From NCBI RefSeq assembly GCF_000612845.1, contig NZ_CCAT010000041.1, forward strand, positions 1 through 53,506: a stretch of DNA of 53,506 nucleotides, read 5' to 3'. The stretch is from Clostridium ihumii AP5 (GTDB lineage Bacteria; Bacillota; Clostridia; Clostridiales; Clostridiaceae). Positions 1-8,515 of the stretch are shown piece by piece. Within the stretch, counting starts at the first letter, position 1. Every line of letters starts with the position of its first letter. Both the position numbers and the translations under genes were made by a program. The notes beneath the pieces were generated by a model that did no database searches, had not been told where the DNA came from, and worked only from the letters and a program-made list of their open reading frames with translations.

Positions 1-311
1 TAAATCAAGGAAGTAATTCACATCAATAATGAATTTTATTAATGTGAATTACTGACGAAAAGTTATGAAAAATAGACTAGAATTTAATTACATAGCTCTT
101 AATTTAGTTCACTTATAGCCGTTTAGTCTTGGAAATAAAATAGCAAATTCATTAGAGTTTCTTTGAGATTTTTATGAATAACGTTTTAAATAATTCCTGT
201 TTCTTGGAATACTACTATTCTCATTTAATATTTGAATAATTTCATTTTTCAACTTGTTTTCCTATATATTTTTTTATTGTTTTTATATAAAATTTTTAAT
301 TCCTATATAAT
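1..311. other. intergenic, no gene seen
   Basis: AT-rich and without a convincing coding region. One clear structure is an inverted repeat with 12-base arms (12-23 and 42-53, AGTAATTCACAT and its complement) around an 18-base loop. It has no T run on either side, so it is not an obvious terminator. A 62-codon frame at 232-420 has no ribosome-binding site and is not a credible gene. Confidence 0.5.
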
Positions 312-337
312 AAAAAGAGACCTTAAGGTCTCTTTTT
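312..337. terminator. bidirectional terminator after murG
   Basis: A near-perfect palindrome (AAAAAGAGACC, TTAA, GGTCTCTTTTT) with T runs on both strands. It lies just beyond the murG stop codon and would end murG transcription on the minus strand. Confidence 0.8.
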
Positions 338-351
338 ATTTTAATAATATA

Positions 352-1425
352 TTATTTCTTTCTATACTTTTCTATAAGTTCAATTATTTTATCTATACTA
401 TCTTTAACTTCACTTTTTGACATAGCATTAATATACTTTTCTCTATTATTATATAACTCATTAATTTTATTTAAAAATAACTCTGATGTTATTTCTTCTT
501 CTTCTATAACCATACTATATCCATCTTTTTCAAAAGATCTAGAATTTAATATTTGATCGCCTCTACTTGCCTTAGCTGAAAGTGGTATAAGTAGATTTGG
601 TTTTTTAAGACTTAAAATTTCAAATATAGTATTAGCTCCAGCACGAGAAACTATGATTGATGCACACTTCATAAAATGCGGTAATTCTTCTTTTACATAT
701 TCAAATTGAATATATCCTTCTTTTTCTATAGATGAATCTAAATTTCCCTTTCCTGTAACATGTATTATATTAAACTTTTGTAAAAGTTCATCTAAATTAT
801 CTCTTACAGCATTATTTATAAATCTAGAACCTAAACTACCTCCAATAACTAATATTATTGGTTTTTCAGATTTAAATTTACATATTTTAAGTGCTTCTAA
901 ATTACTTCCCTGAAGTAATTCTTGTCTTATTGGAAGCCCTGTAAGAACTGCCTTGCTTTTATCTACATGATTTAATGCTTCTTTAAATGTTACACAAATT
1001 TTTGTTGCATATGGCATAGATATTTTATTTGCAAGTCCTGGTGTCATATCCGCCTCATGTATTATCACTGGAATCTTTCTAGACTTAGCTGCTAATATTA
1101 CTGGTACTGAAACAAATCCACCCTTAGAAAATATTATATCTGGTTTTTCTTTCTTTAATATAGACTTTGCATCAAATACCCCTTTTACTACTTTAAAAGG
1201 ATCACTAAAATTTTTCCAATCAAAATATCGTCTTAGTTTTCCACTTGATATCACATGATATTTTACACCTATTTCTTCTATAAGTTTTCTTTCTATACCT
1301 TCTTTTGTTCCTATGTATTCTATATCATAACCTAACTCTTTTAACTTTGGCATAAGCGCTATATTTGGTGTAACGTGGCCTGCTGTTCCGCCTCCAGTTA
1401 AAATTATTTTTTTCTTATCTTTCAA
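352..1425 (-). CDS. murG: UDP-GlcNAc:lipid I N-acetylglucosaminyltransferase MurG
   Basis: MurG adds GlcNAc to undecaprenyl-diphospho-MurNAc-pentapeptide (lipid I) on the inner face of the membrane to form lipid II, the last cytoplasmic step of peptidoglycan precursor synthesis. The 357-aa protein has the usual family length. The N-terminal loop [11 protein letters not shown] (about residues 11-21) and the second glycine loop GGSLGS (near 195) are MurG hallmarks. The C-terminal half carries the nucleotide-sugar region around residues SRAGANT and EI. The start is TTG: AGGAGG lies 7 bases upstream and there is no nearby in-frame ATG. The gene stands alone between a terminator and a 570-base gap, as often in clostridia, where murG is away from the main mur cluster. 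Confidence 0.95.
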   Translation of the reverse strand: MKDKKKIILTGGGTAGHVTPNIALMPKLKELGYDIEYIGTKEGIERKLIEEIGVKYHVISSGKLRRYFDWKNFSDPFKVVKGVFDAKSILKKEKPDIIFSKGGFVSVPVILAAKSRKIPVIIHEADMTPGLANKISMPYATKICVTFKEALNHVDKSKAVLTGLPIRQELLQGSNLEALKICKFKSEKPIILVIGGSLGSRFINNAVRDNLDELLQKFNIIHVTGKGNLDSSIEKEGYIQFEYVKEELPHFMKCASIIVSRAGANTIFEILSLKKPNLLIPLSAKASRGDQILNSRSFEKDGYSMVIEEEEITSELFLNKINELYNNREKYINAMSKSEVKDSIDKIIELIEKYRKK

Positions 1426-1980
1426 AATGAAACCTCCTAAAATAAATGCTAATTTCTTTTAACAAAATAAACTTAATAATTTACATGCTAAATTTAACTT
1501 TAGTATATGCATAGGTTTCCAAGCTAATATTTGAGTTTATACATTTTATTGATTCATAATCTTAATTTTAAATTTAATTAATAGCTTTCTCTTTGGAACC
1601 AGTTGATAATTTACAATAGAAATACCTATTAAAATATATAAATTAAAACTTAGAATTAAAATATGCATAACTTAAAGTTTAAACTTGAATTCCTATAATG
1701 TCCTATAACCTACCTTTAACTTATAACTGATATTTTTCAATTTTTAAATTAAAATTAGATTTTATTGACTGCAAGTAGCTATTTTATTAATATATCAATA
1801 TTTTTTTATAATTTTTATATTAATAATCCCTACATTATATATTATATAATATTTTTTTATTTTTTTATATATTACTTATATCCTAATTTATTACAAAAGA
1901 AACATTATATTCACAACTTTCCTTTAAAGTTATAAAATAAAAGTTTTATATTCGGTTAAAATAACATTACACCAAACAAA
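1426..1980. other. long AT-rich intergenic region with a degenerate repeat
   Basis: No gene is seen. At 1510-1605 the motifs AGGTTTCCAAG and CTTTGGAACC face each other about 75 bases apart. This recalls the GGTTCCAAG/TTTGGAAC arms of the dispersed repeat at 8.3, 23.4 and 35.4 kb, so it may be a decayed copy. The rest should hold promoters for murG and for the spore genes, but I cannot assign them. Confidence 0.4.
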
Positions 1981-1996
1981 GGAGGTGACAAAAGAA

Positions 1997-2134
1997 ATGG
2001 GAAAGACAAAAAACAAACGTCAAGGAAATCAATTTAGTTCAGAAAATAAATATAATGAATTAAATTCAGAAGTACAATGTGAACAAAAACAAAATAGAAA
2101 ACAAAATAAAACTCAAATGAATTCTATGGAGTAA
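1997..2134 (+). CDS. small Gln/Asn/Lys-rich protein next to the SASP genes
   Basis: A 45-codon gene with an excellent ribosome-binding site (GGAGGTGA about 9 bases before the ATG). The product is very polar, rich in K, Q, N and E, with one Cys, no hydrophobic stretch and several QNK/NKT-type steps. In composition it resembles gamma-type SASPs, which are Gln/Asn-rich amino-acid stores in spores, but it lacks their clear tandem repeats. Its position directly upstream of four SASP genes on the same strand suggests forespore expression. The function is an inference; I recognise no named family. Confidence 0.6.
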   Translation: MGKTKNKRQGNQFSSENKYNELNSEVQCEQKQNRKQNKTQMNSME

Positions 2135-2224
2135 ACTTTCTAAGATTCATTTATACCCAAAAGATATTACTTTTTAAAATAGTATCTTTACAAATTTAAA
2201 ATCTTATATATGGAGGTATTTGTT

Positions 2225-2422
2225 ATGAGTAACTATAGTAACAATAGAGTTTTAGTTCCTGAAGCTAAAGAAGGATTAAACAAATTTAAAATGGAAGCTG
2301 CAAACGAAGTTGGAGTTAACTTAAAACAAGGATATAATGGTGATTTAACTTCTAGAGAAGCTGGTTCAATCGGTGGCCAAATGGTTAAAAAAATGGTTGA
2401 ATCTTATGAAAAATCATTATAA
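2225..2422 (+). CDS. alpha/beta-type small acid-soluble spore protein, copy 1
   Basis: A 65-aa DNA-binding spore protein of the alpha/beta SASP family. These coat spore DNA, shift it to an A-like form and protect it from UV and heat, then are degraded at germination by the protease GPR. Family marks are the LVPEAKEGL start region, the segment around MEAANEVGV that contains the GPR cleavage position, and the conserved helix SREAGSIGGQMVKKMVE. I chose the ATG at 2225, which follows GGAGGT by 7 bases, rather than the upstream ATG that overlaps the ribosome-binding site. First of four tandem copies, each with its own strong ribosome-binding site. From LVPEAKEG to the end the protein is identical to copy 2. 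Confidence 0.93.
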   Translation: MSNYSNNRVLVPEAKEGLNKFKMEAANEVGVNLKQGYNGDLTSREAGSIGGQMVKKMVESYEKSL

Positions 2423-2460
2423 TACTACAATAAATTTATATATATAAGGAGATGTATTTT

Positions 2461-2661
2461 ATGAGTAACAATTATGGAAGTAACAGACTTTTAGTTCCTG
2501 AAGCTAAAGAAGGATTAAATAAATTTAAAATGGAAGCTGCAAACGAAGTTGGAGTTAACTTAAAACAAGGATATAATGGTGATTTAACTTCTAGAGAAGC
2601 TGGTTCAATCGGTGGCCAAATGGTTAAAAAAATGGTTGAATCTTATGAAAAATCATTATAA
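2461..2661 (+). CDS. alpha/beta-type small acid-soluble spore protein, copy 2
   Basis: A 66-aa SASP with the same core as copy 1; only the first dozen residues differ (MSNNYGSNRL against MSNYSNNRV). Start at 2461, because AAGGAGATG immediately upstream is the ribosome-binding site and the in-frame ATG at 2452 lies inside it. The near-identical DNA of copies 1 and 2 indicates recent duplication or gene conversion. The intergenic leaders differ more than the coding parts, so the copies may be tuned separately. Confidence 0.93.
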   Translation: MSNNYGSNRLLVPEAKEGLNKFKMEAANEVGVNLKQGYNGDLTSREAGSIGGQMVKKMVESYEKSL

Positions 2662-2730
2662 TACTATAATTTAATATATCTTATAATATAACTTTAAAAT
2701 ATAAACCATTTAATTAAGGAGGCAATAAAA

Positions 2731-2919
2731 ATGAGCAGAAATAGAGTATTAGTTCCTGAAGCTAAAGAAGGATTAAATCAATTTAAGATGGAAGCCGCTA
2801 GAGAAGTAGGAGTTACTCTTAAAGATGGTTATAACGGAGACTTAACATCTAGAGAAGCCGGCTCAATTGGTGGCCAAATGGTTAAAAAAATGGTTGAAGC
2901 TTACGAAAAATCTTTATAA
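2731..2919 (+). CDS. alpha/beta-type small acid-soluble spore protein, copy 3
   Basis: A 62-aa SASP with a shorter N terminus (MSRNRVLVPE) and a subfamily sequence MEAAREVGVTLKDGYNGD that differs from copies 1-2 at several positions (Q for K, R for N, TLKD for NLKQ). AAGGAGG lies upstream at a good distance. The protein is identical to copy 4, with a few synonymous DNA differences. The role is spore DNA protection, as for the other copies. Confidence 0.93.
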   Translation: MSRNRVLVPEAKEGLNQFKMEAAREVGVTLKDGYNGDLTSREAGSIGGQMVKKMVEAYEKSL

Positions 2920-3001
2920 GATGAATAAAATCATTATATAATATACTTTCAAATTCGTAATATATTATATAAAATACCATTAAATTAAGGAGGCAATGAT
3001 T

Positions 3002-3190
3002 ATGAGCAGAAATAGAGTATTAGTTCCTGAAGCTAAAGAAGGATTAAATCAATTTAAGATGGAAGCCGCTAGAGAAGTAGGAGTTACTCTTAAAGATGGT
3101 TATAACGGAGATTTAACATCTAGAGAAGCAGGCTCAATCGGTGGCCAAATGGTTAAAAAAATGGTTGAAGCTTACGAAAAAAGTTTATAA
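3002..3190 (+). CDS. alpha/beta-type small acid-soluble spore protein, copy 4
   Basis: A 62-aa SASP identical in protein sequence to copy 3. The ATG at 3002 is preferred over the one at 2996, because AAGGAGGCA then sits at the usual distance. Copies 3 and 4 share part of their leader (ACCATTAAATTAAGGAGGCA-like), so the duplication unit included the ribosome-binding site. A strong terminator follows directly, ending the cluster. Confidence 0.93.
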   Translation: MSRNRVLVPEAKEGLNQFKMEAAREVGVTLKDGYNGDLTSREAGSIGGQMVKKMVEAYEKSL

Positions 3191-3204
3191 TAATGAATTA
3201 AAAA

Positions 3205-3242
3205 ATAATAAAGGAATATGCATTAGCATATTCCTTTATTAT
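3205..3242. terminator. bidirectional terminator between SASP array and MATE gene
   Basis: A long hairpin (stem AATAAAGGAATATGC, loop ATTA) with T-rich flanks in both directions. It serves the SASP array on the plus strand and the MATE gene on the minus strand. Confidence 0.8.
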
Positions 3243-4595
3243 TTAGTTTACTTGTGTTTTTAAATTATATATTTTTTTATAACTTAAGAATAAGTTTGCA
3301 CCTATAACTATAGTTATTATCTCTGTAATTGGAACAGTAATCCAAACACCTTTAATACCAAGCATATTGGATAAAGTAAATAGCATAATTAATACAATTA
3401 TTAACGCACGTGATAAAGAAATAGTTACTGCAAACTTTGGTTTTTCTACAGAATAGAAGAATGCATCAAATAAAATATTTATTCCCATAAATAAATATGC
3501 AATTCCATAAACTTTTATAGCATTTGCTGTTATATCTATAATTTCTTTATCCTTTACAAATATAGATGATAATTCATATGGGAACGCTACACAAATAGTT
3601 GTAAATACAACTCCTGCTAAAGTTGAAAAAACAACACCTAACTTAAAGAACTTAAATACTCTTTCTATTTTCTCAGCACCATAATTAACACTTACTAAAG
3701 GCTGAATAGTTTGAGCTGTACCCATAAATATAGAAAAGAAAATTAAATTAATATTTGCTATAATTCCATAGGATGATACACCGATATCTCCAATTAAATT
3801 TAATATTACTTTATTAAAAGCTATAGTAACAATTCCAACAGACATTTCACTAATAAAACTACTTATTCCATTAGATAATATTCTTTTTAAAATTTTAAAT
3901 TGTGGTTTAAATTTAACAAGTTTAATTCCTGATTTTTTAGTTAAAGAATATGAAAAATTAATAATAACACTAAGTACGGCTGATAAAGCTGTAGCTAGTC
4001 CCGCACCAAACATTCCCATTCCAAAACCAAATACAAATAGCACATCTAAAACTACATTAAGCGAACAACAACCAATTGTTGCCATCATAGCTATATGAGG
4101 TGCTTTGTCATTACGCACAAATACATTCATAAAAATATCTATTACAAAGAATGGCGCAAATAATAATATTGTACCTAGATATTGTTTAGTAAATGATATG
4201 TTATTTTTAGTCGCCCCTAAAAAATAAGCAATTTTTTCAATAAATATTAAACCTAAGATTGCATAAATTAATCCAACTATTAATGCACATACAAATCCAA
4301 AAGTATAAATTTCTTTTGCCGTCTTGTCTTCTTTTTTCCCCTTAAATATAGAATATAATGTTGCTGAACCTGTTGCAAATAAAAATCCTGTTGCATACAT
4401 TAATGAAATAGATGGTGTACTAACATTTAATGCAGCTAGTCCCTTTCCACCTAATGCTCTACCAACACATAATGCATCAACAAAAACATATCCTGATAAC
4501 ATTATCATTCCTAATAATCCTGGAATAAGATAACGGAAAAATAGTTTTTTCTCATTATCCTTTACTAAATCAAATTGTTTACTCACTTTCCTCAC
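3243..4595 (-). CDS. MATE-family multidrug/cation antiporter
   Basis: A 450-aa integral membrane protein with about 12 hydrophobic segments arranged as two related halves, typical of MATE exporters, which expel cationic drugs or metabolites using Na+ or H+ gradients. The N-terminal half has the family pattern PGLLGMIMLSGYVFVDALCV followed by the GLAALNVSTP region. The second half shows related FFSIFMGTAQTIQPLVSVNYGA motifs. The gene overlaps the end of the upstream marR-like gene by 17 bases, so the two are cotranscribed and the exporter is very probably the target of that regulator. The substrate cannot be told from the sequence. Confidence 0.9.
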   Translation of the reverse strand: MRKVSKQFDLVKDNEKKLFFRYLIPGLLGMIMLSGYVFVDALCVGRALGGKGLAALNVSTPSISLMYATGFLFATGSATLYSIFKGKKEDKTAKEIYTFGFVCALIVGLIYAILGLIFIEKIAYFLGATKNNISFTKQYLGTILLFAPFFVIDIFMNVFVRNDKAPHIAMMATIGCCSLNVVLDVLFVFGFGMGMFGAGLATALSAVLSVIINFSYSLTKKSGIKLVKFKPQFKILKRILSNGISSFISEMSVGIVTIAFNKVILNLIGDIGVSSYGIIANINLIFFSIFMGTAQTIQPLVSVNYGAEKIERVFKFFKLGVVFSTLAGVVFTTICVAFPYELSSIFVKDKEIIDITANAIKVYGIAYLFMGINILFDAFFYSVEKPKFAVTISLSRALIIVLIMLFTLSNMLGIKGVWITVPITEIITIVIGANLFLSYKKIYNLKTQVN

Positions 4596-5022
4596 CTAAC
4601 TCTTTTTGCAAATTTGTAACTATTTTTTTGTATAGTTTGTTAAAAGTAATTTTTTCTTCATCATTTAAGCAATTAAAAACTAAATCTTCTTTCTTATACA
4701 AATCATTTAAAATACTTTCTACATATATGGTTCCTTTGTCTGTAAGAGATATCAGTTTTCTTCTTTTATCAATGATATCTTTTTCAGTTTTTATATATCC
4801 ATTATTATGTAATTGTTTTAAAAGTCCTGTCAGTGTTTGTTTATAAATAAACATAGTTTCACTTATAAATTTAGCCTCTACACCATCAGGGTACTCATAT
4901 AACAAATCTAATATTTGTAATAAAGAATATGAAATACCTTTTTTCTGACACCATTCGTAATAAATTTTAGATTCTAATCTACCTAATAGAATATGTTCAT
5001 TAAACTCTTTACTACTTCTCAT
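4579..5022 (-). CDS. MarR-family transcriptional regulator
   Basis: A 147-aa winged-helix protein. The recognisable core runs from about residue 30 (SLLQILDLLYEYPDGVEAKF) through the recognition helix region (YKQTLTGLLKQLHNNGYI) to the wing segment KDIIDKRRKLISLTDKG, whose D-x-R-R-x-x-x-x-L-T-x-x-G pattern is the MarR signature. Helices at both ends form the dimer interface. It precedes and overlaps a MATE exporter gene. A perfect palindrome lies just upstream of its start, so autorepression with release by the exported compound is the likely circuit. Confidence 0.92.
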   Translation of the reverse strand: MRSSKEFNEHILLGRLESKIYYEWCQKKGISYSLLQILDLLYEYPDGVEAKFISETMFIYKQTLTGLLKQLHNNGYIKTEKDIIDKRRKLISLTDKGTIYVESILNDLYKKEDLVFNCLNDEEKITFNKLYKKIVTNLQKELGEESE

Positions 5023-5040
5023 AACATCACCCTTCCAAAA

Positions 5041-5081
5041 ATAGTACGAGTTAATACTAATTTAGTACCAACTCGTACTAT
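5041..5081. promoter_or_regulatory. palindromic operator of the marR-MATE operon
   Basis: A perfect inverted repeat with 12-base arms (ATAGTACGAGTT at 5041-5052, its complement at 5070-5081) encloses a second nested repeat (TACTAA at 5055-5060 and TTAGTA at 5062-5067). The related half-sites (AGTAC, TACTAA) look like two overlapping MarR dimer sites. It begins 19 bases before the regulator's start codon. Confidence 0.75.
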
Positions 5082-5534
5082 TATATCAACTTTTTATTAT
5101 TTGTCAATTAAATTACTTACAATTTAATATTAAATAGAAACTTTATACATTCAAATAATGTCTTTACCAAGTGATACTTATAGCTTTATATATTATATAT
5201 AGAGAAAATCATAAGTCTTTCAATACTAGATAATTTACAAATTAAATTTTTACTAACTAAATTCAATTTGTCTTTTCCTATAGGTATATTATTATTTATA
5301 TAAACTGTAAATACTTTTAGATTCTATTAATAAATTGTGATAATATAAAATTTGTCCGTTACTATTATCTATAGAATATATAGATGTCCTAATAAGATGT
5401 AGCTTCTTCATAGCTACATCTTTATTAATTTATTTTTATAGTAATAGTTTTATTTGAATATATTTGATTTATTTATGAAAGTTAACCTTGATTTTAATTA
5501 AATAAAATCATATAATAATGTTTGGCAATTAACT
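5082..5534. other. intergenic region with an orphan plus-strand terminator
   Basis: No coding region is seen. A good hairpin with T-rich tail (arms AAGATGTAGCT 5394-5404 and its complement 5412-5422, then TATTAATTTATTTTT) reads on the plus strand, yet no plus-strand gene precedes it. It may end a small RNA or a leader transcript starting between about 5090 and 5390, or stop read-through before queT. Confidence 0.5.
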
Positions 5535-5581
5535 AAGGACAGTTCGTAACCATCCTGTCCTAAAACAAAACTATGGAGGTA
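5535..5581 (+). promoter_or_regulatory. preQ1-I riboswitch
   Basis: Stem P1 is AGGACAG (5536-5542) with CTGTCCT (5555-5561). The loop contains TTCGTAACCATC, and the A-rich tail AAAACAAAACTATGGAGG follows directly. Loop bases CCAT can pair with ATGG in the tail, making the H-type pseudoknot of class I preQ1 switches. That pairing covers the start of the ribosome-binding site GGAGG, so ligand binding should block translation of the downstream queT gene. Confidence 0.88.
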
Positions 5582-5586
5582 TTATT

Positions 5587-6084
5587 ATGAATAAAACAAA
5601 AAAAATTGCATTTTCAGCTCTTTTAGCAGCTATTTATGCAACACTTACTGTAGGTCTTAACTTTATGAGCTATGGGCCTATTCAATTTAGAATTGCAGAA
5701 GGATTAACAGTTTTGCCTTATTTCTCACCTTATGCAATTGTTGGACTTTTTTTAGGATGTGTATTATCTAATATAATAAGTCCTATGGGAATTCCTGATT
5801 TAATTTTTGGATCTATAGCAACTTTATTAGGTGCTTATTTAACCTACAAAATTGGAAAAAGTAATTTAAAACATAAAAAGTTACTTGCTCCATTACCACC
5901 AGTGTTAATTAATGCATTAATAATTGGAACTATGTTAAAAGTATTATACGTTCAAAATGTTCCATTAGTTTTAAATATGCTTTATGTAGGACTGGGACAA
6001 CTTATATGTTGTTATGGTGTAGGTCTTCCTATAATGTCATTTATAGAGAAAAACTCTTATGTAAAAAAAGTTTTTTCAAATTAA
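5587..6084 (+). CDS. queT: queuosine precursor transporter QueT
   Basis: A 165-aa membrane protein of the QueT family (COG4708), the substrate-binding S component of an ECF-type importer for queuosine precursors such as preQ1. About five or six hydrophobic segments are seen. The N-terminal part has the motif GLNFMSYGPIQFRIAEGLTVLPYF, and the middle has GLFLGCVLSNI, both typical of this family. The preQ1-I riboswitch that ends at its ribosome-binding site independently supports the substrate. It stands alone, so it must use the shared ECF energising module encoded elsewhere. Confidence 0.95.
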   Translation: MNKTKKIAFSALLAAIYATLTVGLNFMSYGPIQFRIAEGLTVLPYFSPYAIVGLFLGCVLSNIISPMGIPDLIFGSIATLLGAYLTYKIGKSNLKHKKLLAPLPPVLINALIIGTMLKVLYVQNVPLVLNMLYVGLGQLICCYGVGLPIMSFIEKNSYVKKVFSN

Positions 6085-6130
6085 AATATTAAAAATTATA
6101 TTTTTATAAAATATATGTTAAAATAAGGGA

Positions 6131-6165
6131 AAAAGTAGCAAGAATACCTTGCTACTTTTATTTAT
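6131..6165 (+). terminator. terminator after queT
   Basis: Hairpin AAAAGTAGCAAG (6131-6142) with CTTGCTACTTTT (6148-6159), followed by TTTATT on the plus strand. Confidence 0.85.
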
Positions 6166-6336
6166 TGTTTAACTTCAAAAATACTTTACCATGTGAAAAA
6201 CCACTTCATATCTCTAATGTATCTTTTTTCAATAATAACTACAATATTAACATCATGATCCATTTACTTTTCATAATGTTTCCACTCATTTTGTCTATCA
6301 ACATAACTTTTATATTAAATGTATCATACAATATAT
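6160..6336. other. intergenic between queT and recJ terminators
   Basis: About 180 bases of AT-rich sequence between two convergent terminators. No gene or clear signal is seen. Confidence 0.4.
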
Positions 6337-6394
6337 AAAAAAGGAGCTGTCGTTAGTAGATTTGTTATCTACTAATTCGACAGCTCCTTTTTTT
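6337..6394 (-). terminator. long terminator hairpin after recJ
   Basis: An unusually long stem: AAAAAAGGAGCTGTCG with its complement, extended by TTAGTAGAT and ATCTACTAA around a five-base loop. T runs flank both sides; it sits at the recJ stop codon. Confidence 0.85.
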
Positions 6395-8159
6395 ATTTTA
6401 TTTTAAAACTATTTATTTTTAATTGTATAGACACATTTCCATTGTATTCATTTATAGATGGTGTAAATATTAAGTCCATTTTCATTCCACAAGGATTTTC
6501 TAACATATATTCATAACTTTCACCATATGCTTCTTTCATTTCTTCTATAAACTCATCAACCTTATTAAAACAAATTCCATCTATGTATCTATTAGTGCCA
6601 TTTATTCTACATCTCAATTTTAACGTGTTTTTATTTTCACCTAGTATACTTATTTTTTCTACAGCTACATTTTTTTCAGCCAATACAGGACTTGCATTGC
6701 CTTTTCCAAAAGGTTCTAAAACTTTAATTTCATCTATTAATTTAAAGTCTATATTTTTAAATTCTAATCTTTCATCTATGCGTATCTTATATATTAAATC
6801 ATCTTCTGTTAATGTACAACAATCATTAATATATTTTCTAAACTTATCTATATTTTCTTCCTTTATAGATAAACCTGCTGCCATTGGATGTCCACCAAAT
6901 TTTTCTAAATACTCTTTGCATTTAATAAGTTCTTCAAACATATTAAATTCAGGTATAGAACGCGCTGAGCCTTTAGGCATTTCTTTACCTTTTGTTAAAA
7001 CAATAGTAGGCAAGTTATACCTTTCTTTTATTCTTCCTGCTACTATTCCTGCTATACTTTCATGTATTTTCTCATTATAAACTACCAACACTTTATCATT
7101 TATAAGATTAGAACTTTCTATCATTTCTATTACTTCTTCAACTGCTTCATTTGTGAGTTCTTGTCTCTTTTTATTTAAATCAACTAAAGTGCTAGCAAGT
7201 TCTTTTGCTTTATTTTCATCTTCCGCTAAAAACAAATCTACTGATAAAAATGCAGTTTCAAGTCTACCTGTAGCATTAATACATGGTCCTATTAAAAAAC
7301 CTATATGATAAGATGAAACTTCACCTTTAATATTTAGAGCATCTTTTAGTGCACATATTCCTAAATTATCAGTGTCTTTTAATCTATTTAATGCATTTTT
7401 TGCTATGACTCTATTTTCATCTACTAAATCAACAACATCACATATAGTTCCTATACCTGCTATTTCTATTAATTCATAAGCCTTTTTTTCAGATATATTC
7501 ATTTTTCTATATAAACCTTCTGCAAATTTAAAGGCTATTCCAGCTCCACAAAGTTGCTTAAATGGATATTCACAGTCTTCTTGTTTAGGATTTATAACCA
7601 CATCTGCATTTGGTGTTTTATAAATTCTTTCACCATTTTCTTGCTCTTCAAATGGTAATTCATGATGATCAGTAATAACTATTGTCATTCCAAGTTCTTT
7701 TGCTCTTTTAACTTGTTCTACAGCAGATATTCCATTGTCACAAGTTATTATAGTTCTATATCCTTCATCATACATTTTCTCAAGTCTAGACGTAGATAGA
7801 CCATATCCTTCATTTTCCCTATCTGGTATATAGTAACTTGCTTCCGCATCACATGTAGTTAATGCCTTATATAAAATTACAGTGCTTGTAACTCCATCAG
7901 CATCATAATCGCCATATATCATTATTTTTTCATTTTGTAAAATGGCATTTTTTATTATTTCTGTTCCTTCATCCATCCCCTTCATTAAAAACGGATCATA
8001 TAAATTGTCTAACGATGGATTTATAAACTTCTTCATTTCATCTATAGTATTTATTTGTCTATTAATCATAATTTTTGCTATTAAAGGGTTTACCCCTACT
8101 TTTTTCCCAACTTCTCTTAGATTTGCATTAGTAGTTCTAAGCATCCACTTACTTCTCAA
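6393..8159 (-). CDS. recJ: single-strand-specific 5'-3' exonuclease RecJ
   Basis: RecJ degrades single-stranded DNA from the 5' end in recombination and mismatch repair and needs Mn2+/Mg2+. The 588-aa protein has the DHH-superfamily motifs in order: YGDYDADGVTS (motif I, about residues 81-91), CDNGIS (motif II), TDHHE (motif III) and the glycine/histidine motif KFGGHPMAAGLS of the DHHA1 domain near residue 430. The C-terminal OB-fold region follows. The length matches the core RecJ form. No partner gene is adjacent; a terminator follows directly. Confidence 0.95.
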   Translation of the reverse strand: MRSKWMLRTTNANLREVGKKVGVNPLIAKIMINRQINTIDEMKKFINPSLDNLYDPFLMKGMDEGTEIIKNAILQNEKIMIYGDYDADGVTSTVILYKALTTCDAEASYYIPDRENEGYGLSTSRLEKMYDEGYRTIITCDNGISAVEQVKRAKELGMTIVITDHHELPFEEQENGERIYKTPNADVVINPKQEDCEYPFKQLCGAGIAFKFAEGLYRKMNISEKKAYELIEIAGIGTICDVVDLVDENRVIAKNALNRLKDTDNLGICALKDALNIKGEVSSYHIGFLIGPCINATGRLETAFLSVDLFLAEDENKAKELASTLVDLNKKRQELTNEAVEEVIEMIESSNLINDKVLVVYNEKIHESIAGIVAGRIKERYNLPTIVLTKGKEMPKGSARSIPEFNMFEELIKCKEYLEKFGGHPMAAGLSIKEENIDKFRKYINDCCTLTEDDLIYKIRIDERLEFKNIDFKLIDEIKVLEPFGKGNASPVLAEKNVAVEKISILGENKNTLKLRCRINGTNRYIDGICFNKVDEFIEEMKEAYGESYEYMLENPCGMKMDLIFTPSINEYNGNVSIQLKINSFKIK

Positions 8160-8344
8160 TATACCACCACCTAAATTATCTATTTATAAATTAATCTTTG
8201 TATTTAAAAAACTCCGAATAAATCCGAAGCTATATCATCTAAATATAAATCTACAAACAAATCAATTTTAACACATTTGCTTTAAATATTATATAGCTTA
8301 TATTTAAAAACTATTATCTAAAAATTACTTTCCTTAACATTCAC

Positions 8345-8480
8345 TATAGGGTTCCAAGTTCAAATTCAAAATAACAAATTTATTCCTATCATTTATATTT
8401 GGAACTAAGTAAGAAGTACGAGTGAATAGTTATGGTTAATATTATTCATTTCATTCATAATATTTAAAATAGAAATATAA
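8345..8480. repeat. dispersed intergenic repeat, copy R1 (short)
   Basis: It starts TATAGGGTTCCAAGTTCAAA and after about 30 bases has ATTTATATTTGGAACTAAGT, then AAGAAGTA and TATGGTTAATATTATTCA. The same blocks, in the same order and orientation, recur at 23362 and 35388. The opening GTTCCAA and later TTGGAAC are complementary. This copy lacks the right-hand 250 bases found in the other two. It lies in the gap upstream of recJ (8160-8515), which holds no gene. Confidence 0.75.
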
Positions 8481-8511
8481 AACAAACAGGATATCACTAC
8501 CCTGTTTGTTT
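8480..8511 (-). terminator. terminator after the M16 peptidase gene
   Basis: Stem AAACAAACAGG with CCTGTTTGTTT; T-rich tail on the minus strand. Confidence 0.8.
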
Positions 8512-8515
8512 ATAT

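Noticed and set aside
232-420. 62-codon plus-strand frame
   Set aside because: Very AT-rich, no ribosome-binding site, runs through a terminator and into murG on the other strand.
2225-3190. Tandem repeats resembling a CRISPR or satellite array
   Set aside because: The repetition is explained by four intact SASP genes.
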